Below, piece by piece: positions 21,882-44,796 of a stretch of 50,000 nucleotides of DNA (position 1 is the stretch's first letter; every line of letters starts with the position of its first letter). Where the stretch lies: contig CM022679.1 of NCBI GenBank assembly GCA_012295275.1, positions 3,475,912 to 3,525,911 on the forward strand. Direction: 5' to 3'. The notes below the pieces were generated by a model that was not told the origin of the DNA, ran no database searches, and saw nothing but the letters and a program-made list of their open reading frames with translations. Both the position numbers and the translations under genes were made by a program. This stretch comes from Chrysomallon squamiferum. Taxonomy: Eukaryota; Mollusca; Gastropoda; Neomphalida; Peltospiridae.

Positions 21882-22683
21882 ATCAGCAGCTGTGGTGAGC
21901 CCTTGTCTTCTTTCTCACTTAATTGGTGAGCAATTGTCCAGTTAGCATCTGTCCGGTGAGATAGAGCAATTGTCCAGTTAGCATCTGTCCGGTGAGATAG
22001 AGCAATTGTCCAGTTAGCATCTGTCCGGTGAGATAGAGCAATTGTCCAGTTAGCATCTGTCCGGTGAGGTAGAGCAATTGTCCAGTTAGCATCTGTCCGG
22101 TGAGGTAGAGCAATTGTCCAGTTAGCATCTGTCCGGTGAGGTAGAGCAATTGTTCAGTTAGCATCTGTCCGGAGAGGTAGAGCAATTGTCCAGTTAGCAT
22201 CTGTGACAGTGACAAGTAATATAAATCATAATAAAATTCAATGTAACAAATAATACAAATGATAATAGAATTCAAGGTAACAAGTAATAGCAAATCATAA
22301 TGCAATTGTAGCTAACAAGTAACAGCAATTCATAATAGAATTCAAAGTGTGCTGATGTAGCTGAATAACTGTTGACGTAAATCCAAGTTAAAATCGATGT
22401 ATATTCATTCATGTGTCGCTTTCTACAGCTTTCTGTTTCTATCTCGATGTCATTTCTGTACGTTCGTACATTTCACTAATAGACAATAACTTTTCTAATT
22501 CAGTTGCTTCTTCATTTCCACATGAAACAAACATCTCTGGAGATTATATATTTGTCACGAAAATCGTTTAGAGATTCTCAAGTTCGTTAGGTCATAAAAT
22601 AGTTGTGTCTTTTCCTTTACTGTCGCTCAAAAACGAAAGATGCACTCTGTTAATTAATCAGTTGGCTATATAATCATAGTCTG

Positions 22684-22730
<47 letters not shown>

Positions 22731-23604
22731 CACATACACACACACACACACACATACATATATACATATATACAAAATTCTCTTCTGACTATGTAGATAT
22801 AGAATTAATCTAGAAATTTCCATCAAGTTATTAATACATATGAAGACCTTAGTGCAAGAACCTGGCAGCCCAAGTTTAGATTTTTTGATGTGCTTTATTT
22901 TTTTGTTTACTGTTATACATGATAAAGCACTTCAGTGTTATTATAACTCTTTACAAACTCTTGTTCATTCTGACAAAGTATATATCTCGAGCAGTCATCA
23001 GGATAAGGATATTTTACTAGCTTGTTCGAGGTGCATATATCTTTACCTGTATTGAAACGAAAACTGCATGCTTGTATGTATAGATATATAAGTGTGTCTT
23101 AGTATGTATGTATGTATGTATGAATGTATGTATGCATGCATGTGTATGTGTGTGTGTACATATGTGCAGTATATGTGTGTTTAGATATTATGTTTTAATG
23201 TATTTTTTAAGGTATTCATCCTTTTATGTGTGCATGTATGGATGCTTGTTTCATGTGCACAATCAGATAATATTCATAATTTTGGTTTTGACTAAGTTAG
23301 TTAATTCAAATGTTAGACGAGAAATAATGATTTAAAAAGTAAATTAGAATAATTGAGAAACGTGTAAAAAATGAAAACGTTTCAGTGAATAATGAACTTG
23401 CACAAGGGACTGAGCTTTTCAGTGTAATGTTTTCTTATAACTAATAAGAATGGGACATCAAAGGAGCACTAACTAATTTTCAGACTGAATTAATAGTTTA
23501 GAAAAGTATCATATTAAATGGGTGTACGGACTATTTATTGCTCACTGGCTAATTTCTCACCAATAAAGTGATAAATAGGACAACTGATCACCACAGCTGC
23601 AGAT
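21882..23604. mobile_element. TIR-bounded non-autonomous element, unit A copy
   Basis: The ends 'atcagcagctgtggtgag' (21882) and 'gatcaccacagctgcagat' (to 23604) are inverted repeats with two mismatches over the outer 19 bases. The interior has the expanded 36-bp minisatellite and about 1 kb not present in the unit 0 copy, including (AT)n/(CA)n at about 22688-22755 and TATG/TG repeats at about 23105-23160. No transposase frame is seen. Confidence 0.55.
21928..22205. repeat. 36-bp minisatellite, about 7.7 units
   Basis: Tandem units built on 'gagcaattgtccagttag' and 'catctgtccggtgagata', nearly identical to each other. Because 36 is a multiple of three the array stays open on the minus strand as a 12-residue repeat (GQMLTGQLLYLT). 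This is a property of the repeat length, not evidence for a protein. Each unit carries the TIR core 'gagcaattgtc'. Confidence 0.95.
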
Positions 23605-24700
23605 TTGATTTTATCAATAAACCTTTATTTTGTGTTAGGGTATGTATGTACAAATGGTTTGGGTGACAGTGGGAATCTCTGAGAAATAAGAAAAATAAAT
23701 ATAAAATACGATAACACAACTAATACTAAAACATCGATATTTTAAACAGGTTCATCTATTCAGCATAGACATGTCACACTAGAGTTCTCAAACATTTTAA
23801 TTCAGCAAAATCAAATATTGTGGGAGATATTCCGAAGGAAATCTTCTAATTCCCTGTTTCTATCAGCAAAATCCTGACAAAGATTCTGCAGTCTGCTTTG
23901 AACCTGCTGAGTAGATCATTTCACTCTCTTCATATGTGGCTGACCTCTCTGAGTTTGTCACAATGCCAGTCTCACATAGGTATGGTCTAAATAATCCAGA
24001 TCTTCAGTATCAAGGACACTGTCACGGAGGAAAGCAATTCACTTGATCCAGAGGTACGAAAAGCTAGACCATCTAATCATCCCAACAATCACCTGGACAT
24101 CACTTTCAAACAACTATAGGAAACTTAAATATTTTAATTAAGTGAACTGTGTAATTAATATAATTTTATAATTCTGCCTTTAAAAATTATATTTAATGTT
24201 CTTTTTGTCAGCCAAAGATTCAGTTATTTTGTATTAATAAAATAATAAATAAAATGTTATTAATACCCTGTCCATTTCTCACTTTATTGGTGAGCAATTG
24301 CCCTACATTATATTAAATATATCAAGCCTCTTTTGTTATGAAAAAAATAGAGAGGACCTTTGGCAAAAGAATACAACTGGGACTCAATGTAAATATTGAT
24401 ATATACATATTTTGTAAAGGAGGACACAAATACAGTTCTAAAGAATCTAACTCTATGCAAACTGGATAAAAACTGACGCCTTTAAGGAAGATTTAATATT
24501 CACTTTTGCAAAGGCAAAGAATGGACAAAAATAGCTAAATGGATTCAGCAAATTCACCATAAAAAGACTTTAGCAACAATGCCATAAAACTAAAAGAAGT
24601 CTGTGTAAAGTTTCATCAAGAATGATATAGAATGTATCAGATTCCACAACGTTTGTTTTTTGTTTTACTTTGTTTAAAGAGCAGTGGATCTTTTTTTTTC

Positions 24701-24737
<37 letters not shown>

Positions 24738-25101
24738 TTGAGTAGTACAAAAACACAACAAATACCAACATCTATAACACAAAGATGCACAGATTCATGA
24801 TCTCACAAAATATATGTCTAAAAAAATCTATCTTTATGCAAATTGGATAAAAATTGACGTCTTTAAGGAAGTTTTAATATTCACTTTTAAAAAGGCAAAG
24901 AATGAGAAAAAGGCAGCTGAAATTAACTAACTGGAGGCAGTAAATTCACCACAAAAAGTCTTTAGCAACTATGCCATAACACTTTAAAATAAAGAAAAGT
25001 AAAAATAAAAACAAAAAATCTGGGTAGAATTTCAGCAAGAATGAATTAGAATCTACACAGCATTTGTTTTTTGTTTTTCTTTGTTTAAAGAGCGATGAAT
25101 C

Positions 25102-25132
<31 letters not shown>

Positions 25133-25338
25133 TTTTTTTTTTTGAAAACTACAAAAACACAACGAATACCAACATCTATAACACAAAGTAGCACAGATTC
25201 ATGATCTCACAAAAATATTACATAGTACAAATTAAACAAAAAGTTAATCATGTACTGATTTTTAATAATCCTTTAAGGTTGTACTTAATACTAAATAACA
25301 GACAAAAGTATAAGAATGTCACATCATTTTAATTTGAT
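23605..25338. other. 3' flank of gene B, with an internal duplication
   Basis: Matches 12724-13964. Two copies of a ~390-bp segment lie in tandem: about 24420-24812 and 24813-25200. Both contain 'tggataaaaa', 'aaggaagattt' or 'aaggaagtttt', a TTA microsatellite and 'aataccaacatctataacac'. Open frames in them run through the TTA runs and are not genes. Confidence 0.65.
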
Positions 25339-31339
<6,001 letters not shown>

Positions 31340-31816
31340 CTGAAATGACAAGAACGAGAACAGCTATAACAGCAATAATAATAATATAAAAGTAACACAT
31401 ACAGTGATAAATAATAATAATACTACTACAGCTAATATTAGTAATAATAATAATAAACAGACGAATAATTAAAACGAATGAGTGTACGTCTGTGTGTATG
31501 GATGTATGTGTGTGTATATATATATAGATATAGATATAGAATATATGTATGTGTGTATATATGCATCTATGTACACATTTTATTCATATGACTATTATTA
31601 TTGTGCTTTTTCTGAATAAAATGGTATAATTAATCATATTTTAGAATGCAGATAGTGTAATAAACAGATTTGTAATGAAGAAAAAATATTTATTTAACTG
31701 ACTTTATAGATACTCGTGTATATATATACATTTTTCGAAGCTTTTCTCTTAACAAAATGTCGGAAATACACCAAAGAAAGCATCAAAACGTATCACCAAT
31801 ATGAATATTATCTTAC

Positions 31817-31977
31817 CTTGACAATTAAAGAAAAAAAAAGAAATTCAAATTTGTTTTTCTGCCAGAGGATAACTCCAGGGTGTTTTATAGCGTATGAATT
31901 TAGGGCGAGGTGTGTTTGAGGCAGCTGAAACGTCCAATAGAACCTGCAGAAAACCTGTCCCATTGATTTCTGATTGG
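31817..31977 (-). promoter_or_regulatory. Gene B promoter and 5'UTR exon
   Basis: TATAAAA at 31889-31883, CCAATCAG with CCAAT at 31977-31973, and a non-coding exon ending at 31817 with donor CAAG|GTAAGA. Intron 1 runs 31816-31340 and ends directly before ATG. The stretch matches unit 0 almost base for base. Confidence 0.7.
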
Positions 31978-32250
31978 TTTGGTTATGTATACGTTTGTAT
32001 ACAGATGTAGAAAATTCTGATTAAAGGAAATTCCTTCGATTGATTTCATTCAGATAAGACCTGTCAAATCCAGCTGGATGTTTACGTGTGTTTGTTCGTA
32101 TGTGTATGTATTAATAATACATGATTTTTTTCTCTCTCACATAATATTTTTTTTTTTTTTTTTTTTTTAAAACAACAACAACACTACAGAGAGATACATT
32201 TTTCAATAAAGTCCTAAAACAACCGATATAGATTTTTGATAATTTCTAAA

Positions 32251-32304
<54 letters not shown>

Positions 32305-32718
32305 ATTGGTTTATTAATTTCTTCGGGAAGGTTAGCTAATATTTTTCATCGGATGACACATTTCTATGCAGCAAATTTATCGTTTTGTTGAATTGTTCAT
32401 ATTTTTATGATTAAGTAAACCATAAAATGAAATCAAGTTTTTGTAAAAGTTGAGGAATGCCCCTCCAAAGATGCAGTGGCTGTAAATGGGTATGGTTTTT
32501 CATACTGAGATGAATGTCTTGAACTGAATTTAGAATGAAGTCAAAACAAAGTGAAAACAATATTTTAAAATATTTGTATTACCAAAAACAAATGGATAAC
32601 AGACACTTGGGAATCTTTGTGTTATAGATATAAAGTATTTTACACTTCAGGTATTTCAAGCATTTTCTAAAAACTGTATCGAAACATCGAACATAAAAAG
32701 AAAATATCATCATCTCTG

Positions 32719-32991
32719 TCAATTAGCATCTTCAACAATTAGGGAAAACATTTCTGTAATAAATCTGTGAATGAAAAATACACGTAGTTCGCAGATTAGT
32801 TGAGTGAACACTGAAAAGACTGAAGTAATGTATGTGCAATACAAAACAACACTTCTGGCAGCTTTTTCATCACTTCTTCGTTTGCGCGTTTCCAATGAAA
32901 TATTCTTCTTCGTCTTGTTTGATTTCTTCGGGAATTCCAGGAAAAATGCAGTCACTGGGGATTCACTGTCGATGCTCCTGTTCCAGTACAA
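32719..32991 (-). other. Conserved coding-like fragment (type 1), unit B copy
   Basis: 90 residues, nearly identical to the unit 0 and unit C copies (a few substitutions such as TAFF for TAYF). No family recognised. See the unit 0 copy for the reading-frame ambiguity. Confidence 0.3.
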
Positions 32992-33129
32992 CGAGGCAGG
33001 GTTTTGAGGGAGGTAACAGGAGAATTGTCAGAAACATTCTGATACTGTGCTGGTTTGGATATATTCGTTTGCTTGATGAAAAATGTATAGGTGGCAATTA
33101 TTATTATTATTTATTATCAAATCCTATGG

Positions 33130-34060
33130 TGTTAGATCGTTTTTTTTTTTTTTCCAAAGGCATTGTACTCATTGTGGTGGCTGTTGTTGTCGTTGGCTAG
33201 GCAGTGTACATTGAAAGTCTTGTCGATGTTGGTCATGTTTTGCAGCTCTAAATATTGTAGATAAGATGATAGATATTGATATTCAGATTCAGTTGCAACT
33301 CCTATTAATTTTCTCTCATCATCACTGTAAAACACTTTGGTTTCAGCTTCATCAAGAAGATGATTTAAATTACGAATACCATAGCTGGCGATGTAATGTA
33401 AAGTCAGCTATTTTGTTCCGAAAAATGTGGGTTATTTTTTTTATTATTTTAATTATTTAATATAAGAGTAAACTCCAGAAAAGAAATAAAATAGTTAAAT
33501 AAGAATTCTATTTTTGCATACTGCGTTTACATGAAAGTGACTTTTATTATAGGAAAATAATATAATCAGCTGCTACAAAAAAAAAAAAAAAAAAAAAAAA
33601 ATGTATATGGTGTTAATCTTTATTTTTATTCCAAATCATATTGTTAGATCTTTTTTTTCTTCTCCAAATGCATTGTACTCATTGTGGTGCCTGTGGTAGT
33701 CATTGGTAGGCAGTGTACATTGAAAGTCTTGTCGATGTTGGTCCTGTTTTGCAGCACTAAATATTGTTGATTAAGATAATAGATATTGATATTCAGATTC
33801 AGATGCAGTTCCTCTTATTTCTCTCTCATCATCGCTGTAAAAACATATCATAGCTGGCGATGTAATGTAAAGTGAGCTACTTTGTTCTGAAAAATGTCGG
33901 TTATTTTTGTTATTATTATTTTTTAATATAAGTGTAAAGTCAAGAAATAAAATAAAAATAGTTCAATGAAAATGTTATTTGTGCATGCTGCGTTTACACG
34001 AATGTGACTTATAGTATAAGAAAATAATATAATCATCTGCTACAAAAAAAAAAAAAAAAA
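33130..34060. repeat. Tandem duplication of the type 2 fragment region in unit B
   Basis: Two copies, about 33130-33600 and 33601-34060, share 'aggcagtgtacattgaaag' (33199, 33708). The first carries variants of unit 0 ('gttggtcatgttttgcag'), the second those of unit C ('gttggtcctgttttgcag', and an inserted A that breaks the frame). The second also lacks about 55 bases. Confidence 0.75.
33132..33335 (-). other. Conserved coding-like fragment (type 2), unit B open copy
   Basis: 67 residues, a close match to the unit 0 copy (SDDERKLIGVATESEYQYL, MTNIDKTFNVH). The T-run at about 33139-33152 shifts its end relative to unit 0. A second, frame-broken copy follows about 510 bases further on. Confidence 0.3.
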
Positions 34061-34333
34061 AGGAAAATAATTGAAAATAGAAGAAATAAATAAACAAATA
34101 AAAAACAGAAAAACAGAATAATAAAAACGCTTTTTTCTGAATATGTACCTTGCACGTCGAATGATTCGCTTCAGTTATTTTTACCATATCTTAGTACATC
34201 GGATTCAAAAAGTCGAATTTATATAACTAAACTGAATACTAATATTTGTAACATTTGATTCGAATAGGTCATGTATATTAATTAACATTTTCTTTGAAAT
34301 TGTTTTTACTTTGTAGATTTCTTTATTTTCTTA

Positions 34334-34517
34334 ATAGCGATACTGCCATAATGATATAGTCCAGCTGGTTCAACAACAACAACAAAAAACCCAAAAGAAA
34401 TTAAGATATAATGAAATACCTTTATCCAACAAATCTTTCAGGATATTTTACAGTCTGTTAATATATACAGATACACATATAAAAGTACACTGACAGAGAT
34501 ATATAGATATAGATATA

Positions 34518-34583
<66 letters not shown>

Positions 34584-34920
34584 TTTAAATATTTATTATA
34601 AACATAAATCAGTTATATGCAGAAATAGGACACATAAATGACATTTTCAAACCCATTAATATTTTTTTTATTTCCTTTTACACAATAACTTTTAAAAAAT
34701 TAAAATCCCAACAAAAACACCCCCACATCTATCTATATAGCGATACTGCCATAATGATATAGTCCAGCTGGTTCAACAACAACAACAAAAAAACCAAAAG
34801 AAATTAAGATATAATGAAATACCTTTATCCAACAAATCTTTCAGGATATTTTACAGTCTGTTAATATATACAGATACACACATAAAAGTACACTGACAGA
34901 GATATATAGATATAGATATA

Positions 34921-34972
<52 letters not shown>

Positions 34973-35130
34973 TTTAAATATTTATTATAAACATAAATCA
35001 GTTATATGCAGAAATAGGACACATAAATGACATTTTCAAACCCATTAATATTTTTTTTATTTCCTTTTACACAATAACTTTAAAAAAATTAAAATCCCAA
35101 CAAAAACACCCCCACATCTATCTATATATA
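34334..35130. repeat. ~404-bp tandem duplication in the unit B spacer
   Basis: 'tagcgatactgccataatga' occurs at 34334 and 34738, and everything following, through a (TA)n tract and 'cacccccacatctatctata', is repeated. Units 0, A and C have a single copy. The copies differ mainly in (TA)n length (about 34520-34580 and 34925-34969). Confidence 0.85.
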
Positions 35131-36025
35131 GAGATATATATGTATGTTTTTTTTATTGTTTATCTGATTTGCATATATAAAAAAAATGAATAATAATATA
35201 AAAAGTAAAAAGTAAATGATAATATAAAATTTTAATAAATAATAATAATCAAATTAAATAAAGTAAACTAAAAATAATAGCTAAAGGTTAAAAAAGGTAC
35301 TAATGTATTATTAATCAGTTTTGAAGAAATGTCGAGTAATCATAATTTTTAGTTTCTCAATATGTTTCTAATAGTGTGGTCATAAAATATTATTACACAA
35401 TACCTGTTACAGACTATTGGTTTCTATCTGCATTGATCACATAATATATTAGTGTATTATATCTCTAGCATTATAAAAAAAATGTTTCATGTGTGGTTAT
35501 TGCAGTTTTATAATTTAAGTTTTTGCACACATTTACAGACACCCACCCAAACATGCACACTCTCTCAAACACACACTTAACTTTCCTTGTAGTGAGATGA
35601 TTCCAGATGTTAACGTCAATTCATTAAAAACTTGCTATTGAGTATAAAGAAAAGTTTCGAAATGTTTTACGAATCATTGCTGTAAAAGGAATGGAAATGG
35701 TTTGAAATGTTTTCACAGAAAGGGGTTTTGCTTTGGAGGAATGGGTGAAACATTTTATTATAGATATTGAGAAAGGATACTTTCTAACTAGTTTTTGATA
35801 TACTTTCAAATAGATCTATAAAAGCATTTTGTTTGCGTACAATCTCGCAAAGCTTCTGTTTATAACTACAAAATGTTTCATGTACGTGAATAAATGTTTT
35901 TTAAAACATAACGGCAAAATACACATATAGCCAAAAACCGGTACAAGCTAATTAGCTTTGAAACTAAATGGACCAAAGAAGTCTGTAGAATGAATCACAA
36001 TGGACAATGTTAAACCAGCACGAGT

Positions 36026-36108
36026 CCACGGCTTGTCAAGATCATTTATTCCATTTATTATTTATTAAAGACACAAAGCTTGGAATAAATGATCTTGACA
36101 AGCCGTGG
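36026..36108. repeat. Perfect 28-bp inverted repeat with 27-base loop
   Basis: The left arm 36026-36053 begins ccacggcttgtcaagatc. The right arm 36081-36108 is its exact reverse complement. The loop is AT-rich. It sits exactly where unit-B-specific sequence meets the right half of the TIR element, so it marks a rearrangement junction. It is not followed by a T-run and is not a terminator. Confidence 0.95.
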
Positions 36109-36555
36109 TATATATGTGCAGTATATGTGTGTTTAGGTATTATGTTTTAATGTATTTGTTAATGTATTCATCCTTGTATGTGTGCATGTATGGATGCTTG
36201 TTTCATGTGCACAATCAGATAATATTCATAATTTTGGTTTTGACTAAGTTAGTTAATGCAAATGTTAGCCGAGAAATAATGATTTAAAAAGTAAATTAGA
36301 ATAATTGAGAAACGTGTAAAAAATGAAAACGTTTCAGTGAATAATGAACTTGCACAAGGGACTGAAATTTTCAGTGTAATGTTTTCTTATAACTAATAAG
36401 AATGGGACATCAAAGGAGCACTAACTAATTTTCAGACTGAATTAACAGTTTAAAAAGTATCATATTAAATGGGTGTACGGACTATTTATTGCTCACTGGA
36501 TAATTTCTCACCAGCAAAGTGATAAATAGGACAATTGATCACCACAGCTGCAGAT
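36109..36555. mobile_element. Right-end remnant of the TIR element in unit B
   Basis: Matches the last ~450 bases of the unit A element (about 23155-23604), including the terminal 'gatcaccacagctgcagat'. The left end and the minisatellite are missing. Confidence 0.6.
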
Positions 36556-37355
36556 TTGATTTTATCAATAAACCTTTATTTTGTGTTAGGGTATGTATGT
36601 ACAAATGGTTTGGGTGACAGTGGGAATCTCTGAGAAATAAGAAAAGTAAATATAAAATACGATAACACAACTAATACTAAAACATCGATATTTTAAACAG
36701 GTTCATCTATTCAGCATAGACATGTCACACTAGAGTTCTCGAACATTTTAATTCAGCAAAATCAAATATTGTGGGAGATGTTCCAAAGGAAATCTTCTAA
36801 TTCCCTGTTTCTATCAGGAAAATTGACATATGCATATTTCGTAAAGGAGGACACAAATACATTTTTAAAAAAATCTAACTTTATGATAATTGGATAAAAA
36901 CCGACGCCTTTAAGGAAGTTTTAATATTAACTTTTGCAAAGGCAAACCATTGAGAAAAAGGCAGCTGAAATTAGCTAACTGGAGGCAGTACATTCACCAT
37001 AAAAAGACTGGGTAGATTTTCAGTAGAGAGTGAATTAGAATTTATCAGTTTCCACAACATTTATTTTTTGTTCTTCTTTGTTCAAAGAACGGTAGATCTT
37101 GTTTTCTATTATATTATTATTGTTATTATTATAATTATGATTATTTTTTTTTTTTTTTTTTGAGAAGTACAAAAACACAACAAATACCAAAATCTATAAC
37201 ACAAAGATGCACAGATTCATGATCTCACAAAAAATTACATAGTACAAATTAAACAAAAGGTTAATCATGTACTGATTTTTAATAATCCTTGAAGGTTGTA
37301 CTTAATACTAAATAACAGTGAATAGTCTTAGAGCGTCACCTCATTTTAATTTGAT
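36556..37355. other. 3' flank of gene C
   Basis: Matches the flanks of A and B but lacks about 350 bases relative to unit A (junction near 36820). Contains a T-run at about 37146-37162. No gene seen. Confidence 0.6.
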
Positions 37356-43914
<6,559 letters not shown>

Positions 43915-44307
43915 CTGAAATGACAACAACGACAACAACTATAGCAGCAATAATAATAATATAAAAGTAACACATACAGTGATACTAATACTAATACTAC
44001 TACAACTAATATTAGTAATAATAATAAGAAACAGACGAATAATTAAAACGAATCAGTGTATGTGTGTGTGTGTATGGATGTATGTGTGTATATATATATT
44101 TTTTTTCTGAATATAATGGTATAATTAATCATATTTCAGAGCGCAGATAATGTAATAAACAGATTTGTAATGAAGAAAAAATATATATTTAACTGACTTT
44201 ATATATACTAGTGCATATATATACATTTTCCGAAGCTTTTAACAAAATGATGGAAATACACCAAAGAAATCAATAACACGTATCACCAATATGAAAAAAT
44301 ATCTTAC

Positions 44308-44470
44308 CTTGACAAATAAAAAAAAAACCCAGGATATTCAAAATTGTTTCTCTTCCAGCGGATAACTCCAGGGTGTTTTATAGCGTATGAATTTAGGGCG
44401 AGGTTTGTCTTAGGCAGTTTAAACGTCCAATAGAACCTGCAGAAAACGTGTCCTCTTGATTTCTGATTGG
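44308..44470 (-). promoter_or_regulatory. Gene C promoter and 5'UTR exon
   Basis: TATAAAA at 44382-44376, AGCCAATCAG with CCAAT at 44470-44466, and a non-coding exon ending at 44308 with donor CAAG|GTAAGA (the exon end reads TTTGTCAAG). Intron 1 runs 44307-43915 and ends directly before ATG. Confidence 0.7.
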
Positions 44471-44765
44471 CTGCACAGATAATAGTTATTCTAAAGTTAT
44501 GAAAACGTTTGTGTAGACACGTAGAAAATTCTGATTAATGGAAATACTTTCGACTGATTTCATTCAGATAAAACCTGTCAAATCCAGGTGGAGGTGTACG
44601 TGCGTTTGTTCGTAAGTGTATGAATGAATAATACATGATTTTTTTCTCTCTCACATAATATTTAAATTTTTTTTTTTAAAAGAACAAGAACACTACAGAC
44701 AGATACATGCGTTCTTATTTTCAATAAAGTCCTAAAACAACCGATATAGATTTTTGATAATTTCT

Positions 44766-44796
<31 letters not shown>

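Larger units (their letters stand above)
31978..36025. other. Unit B upstream spacer
   Basis: The longest spacer, enlarged by two internal tandem duplications listed separately. It also holds a poly-T run (about 32148-32168), (CA)n (about 32251-32301), an A-run (about 33578-33600) and two long (TA)n tracts. From about 35275 to 35645 it matches unit C (46806-47180) but not units 0 or A, which carry the TIR element there. No complete gene seen. Confidence 0.55.

Noticed and set aside
21919-22305. 128-residue repeat protein or CRISPR-like array
   Set aside because: The 36-bp units abut without spacers, so it is not a CRISPR array. The frame is open because 36 is divisible by three, and the sequence is a eukaryotic minisatellite.
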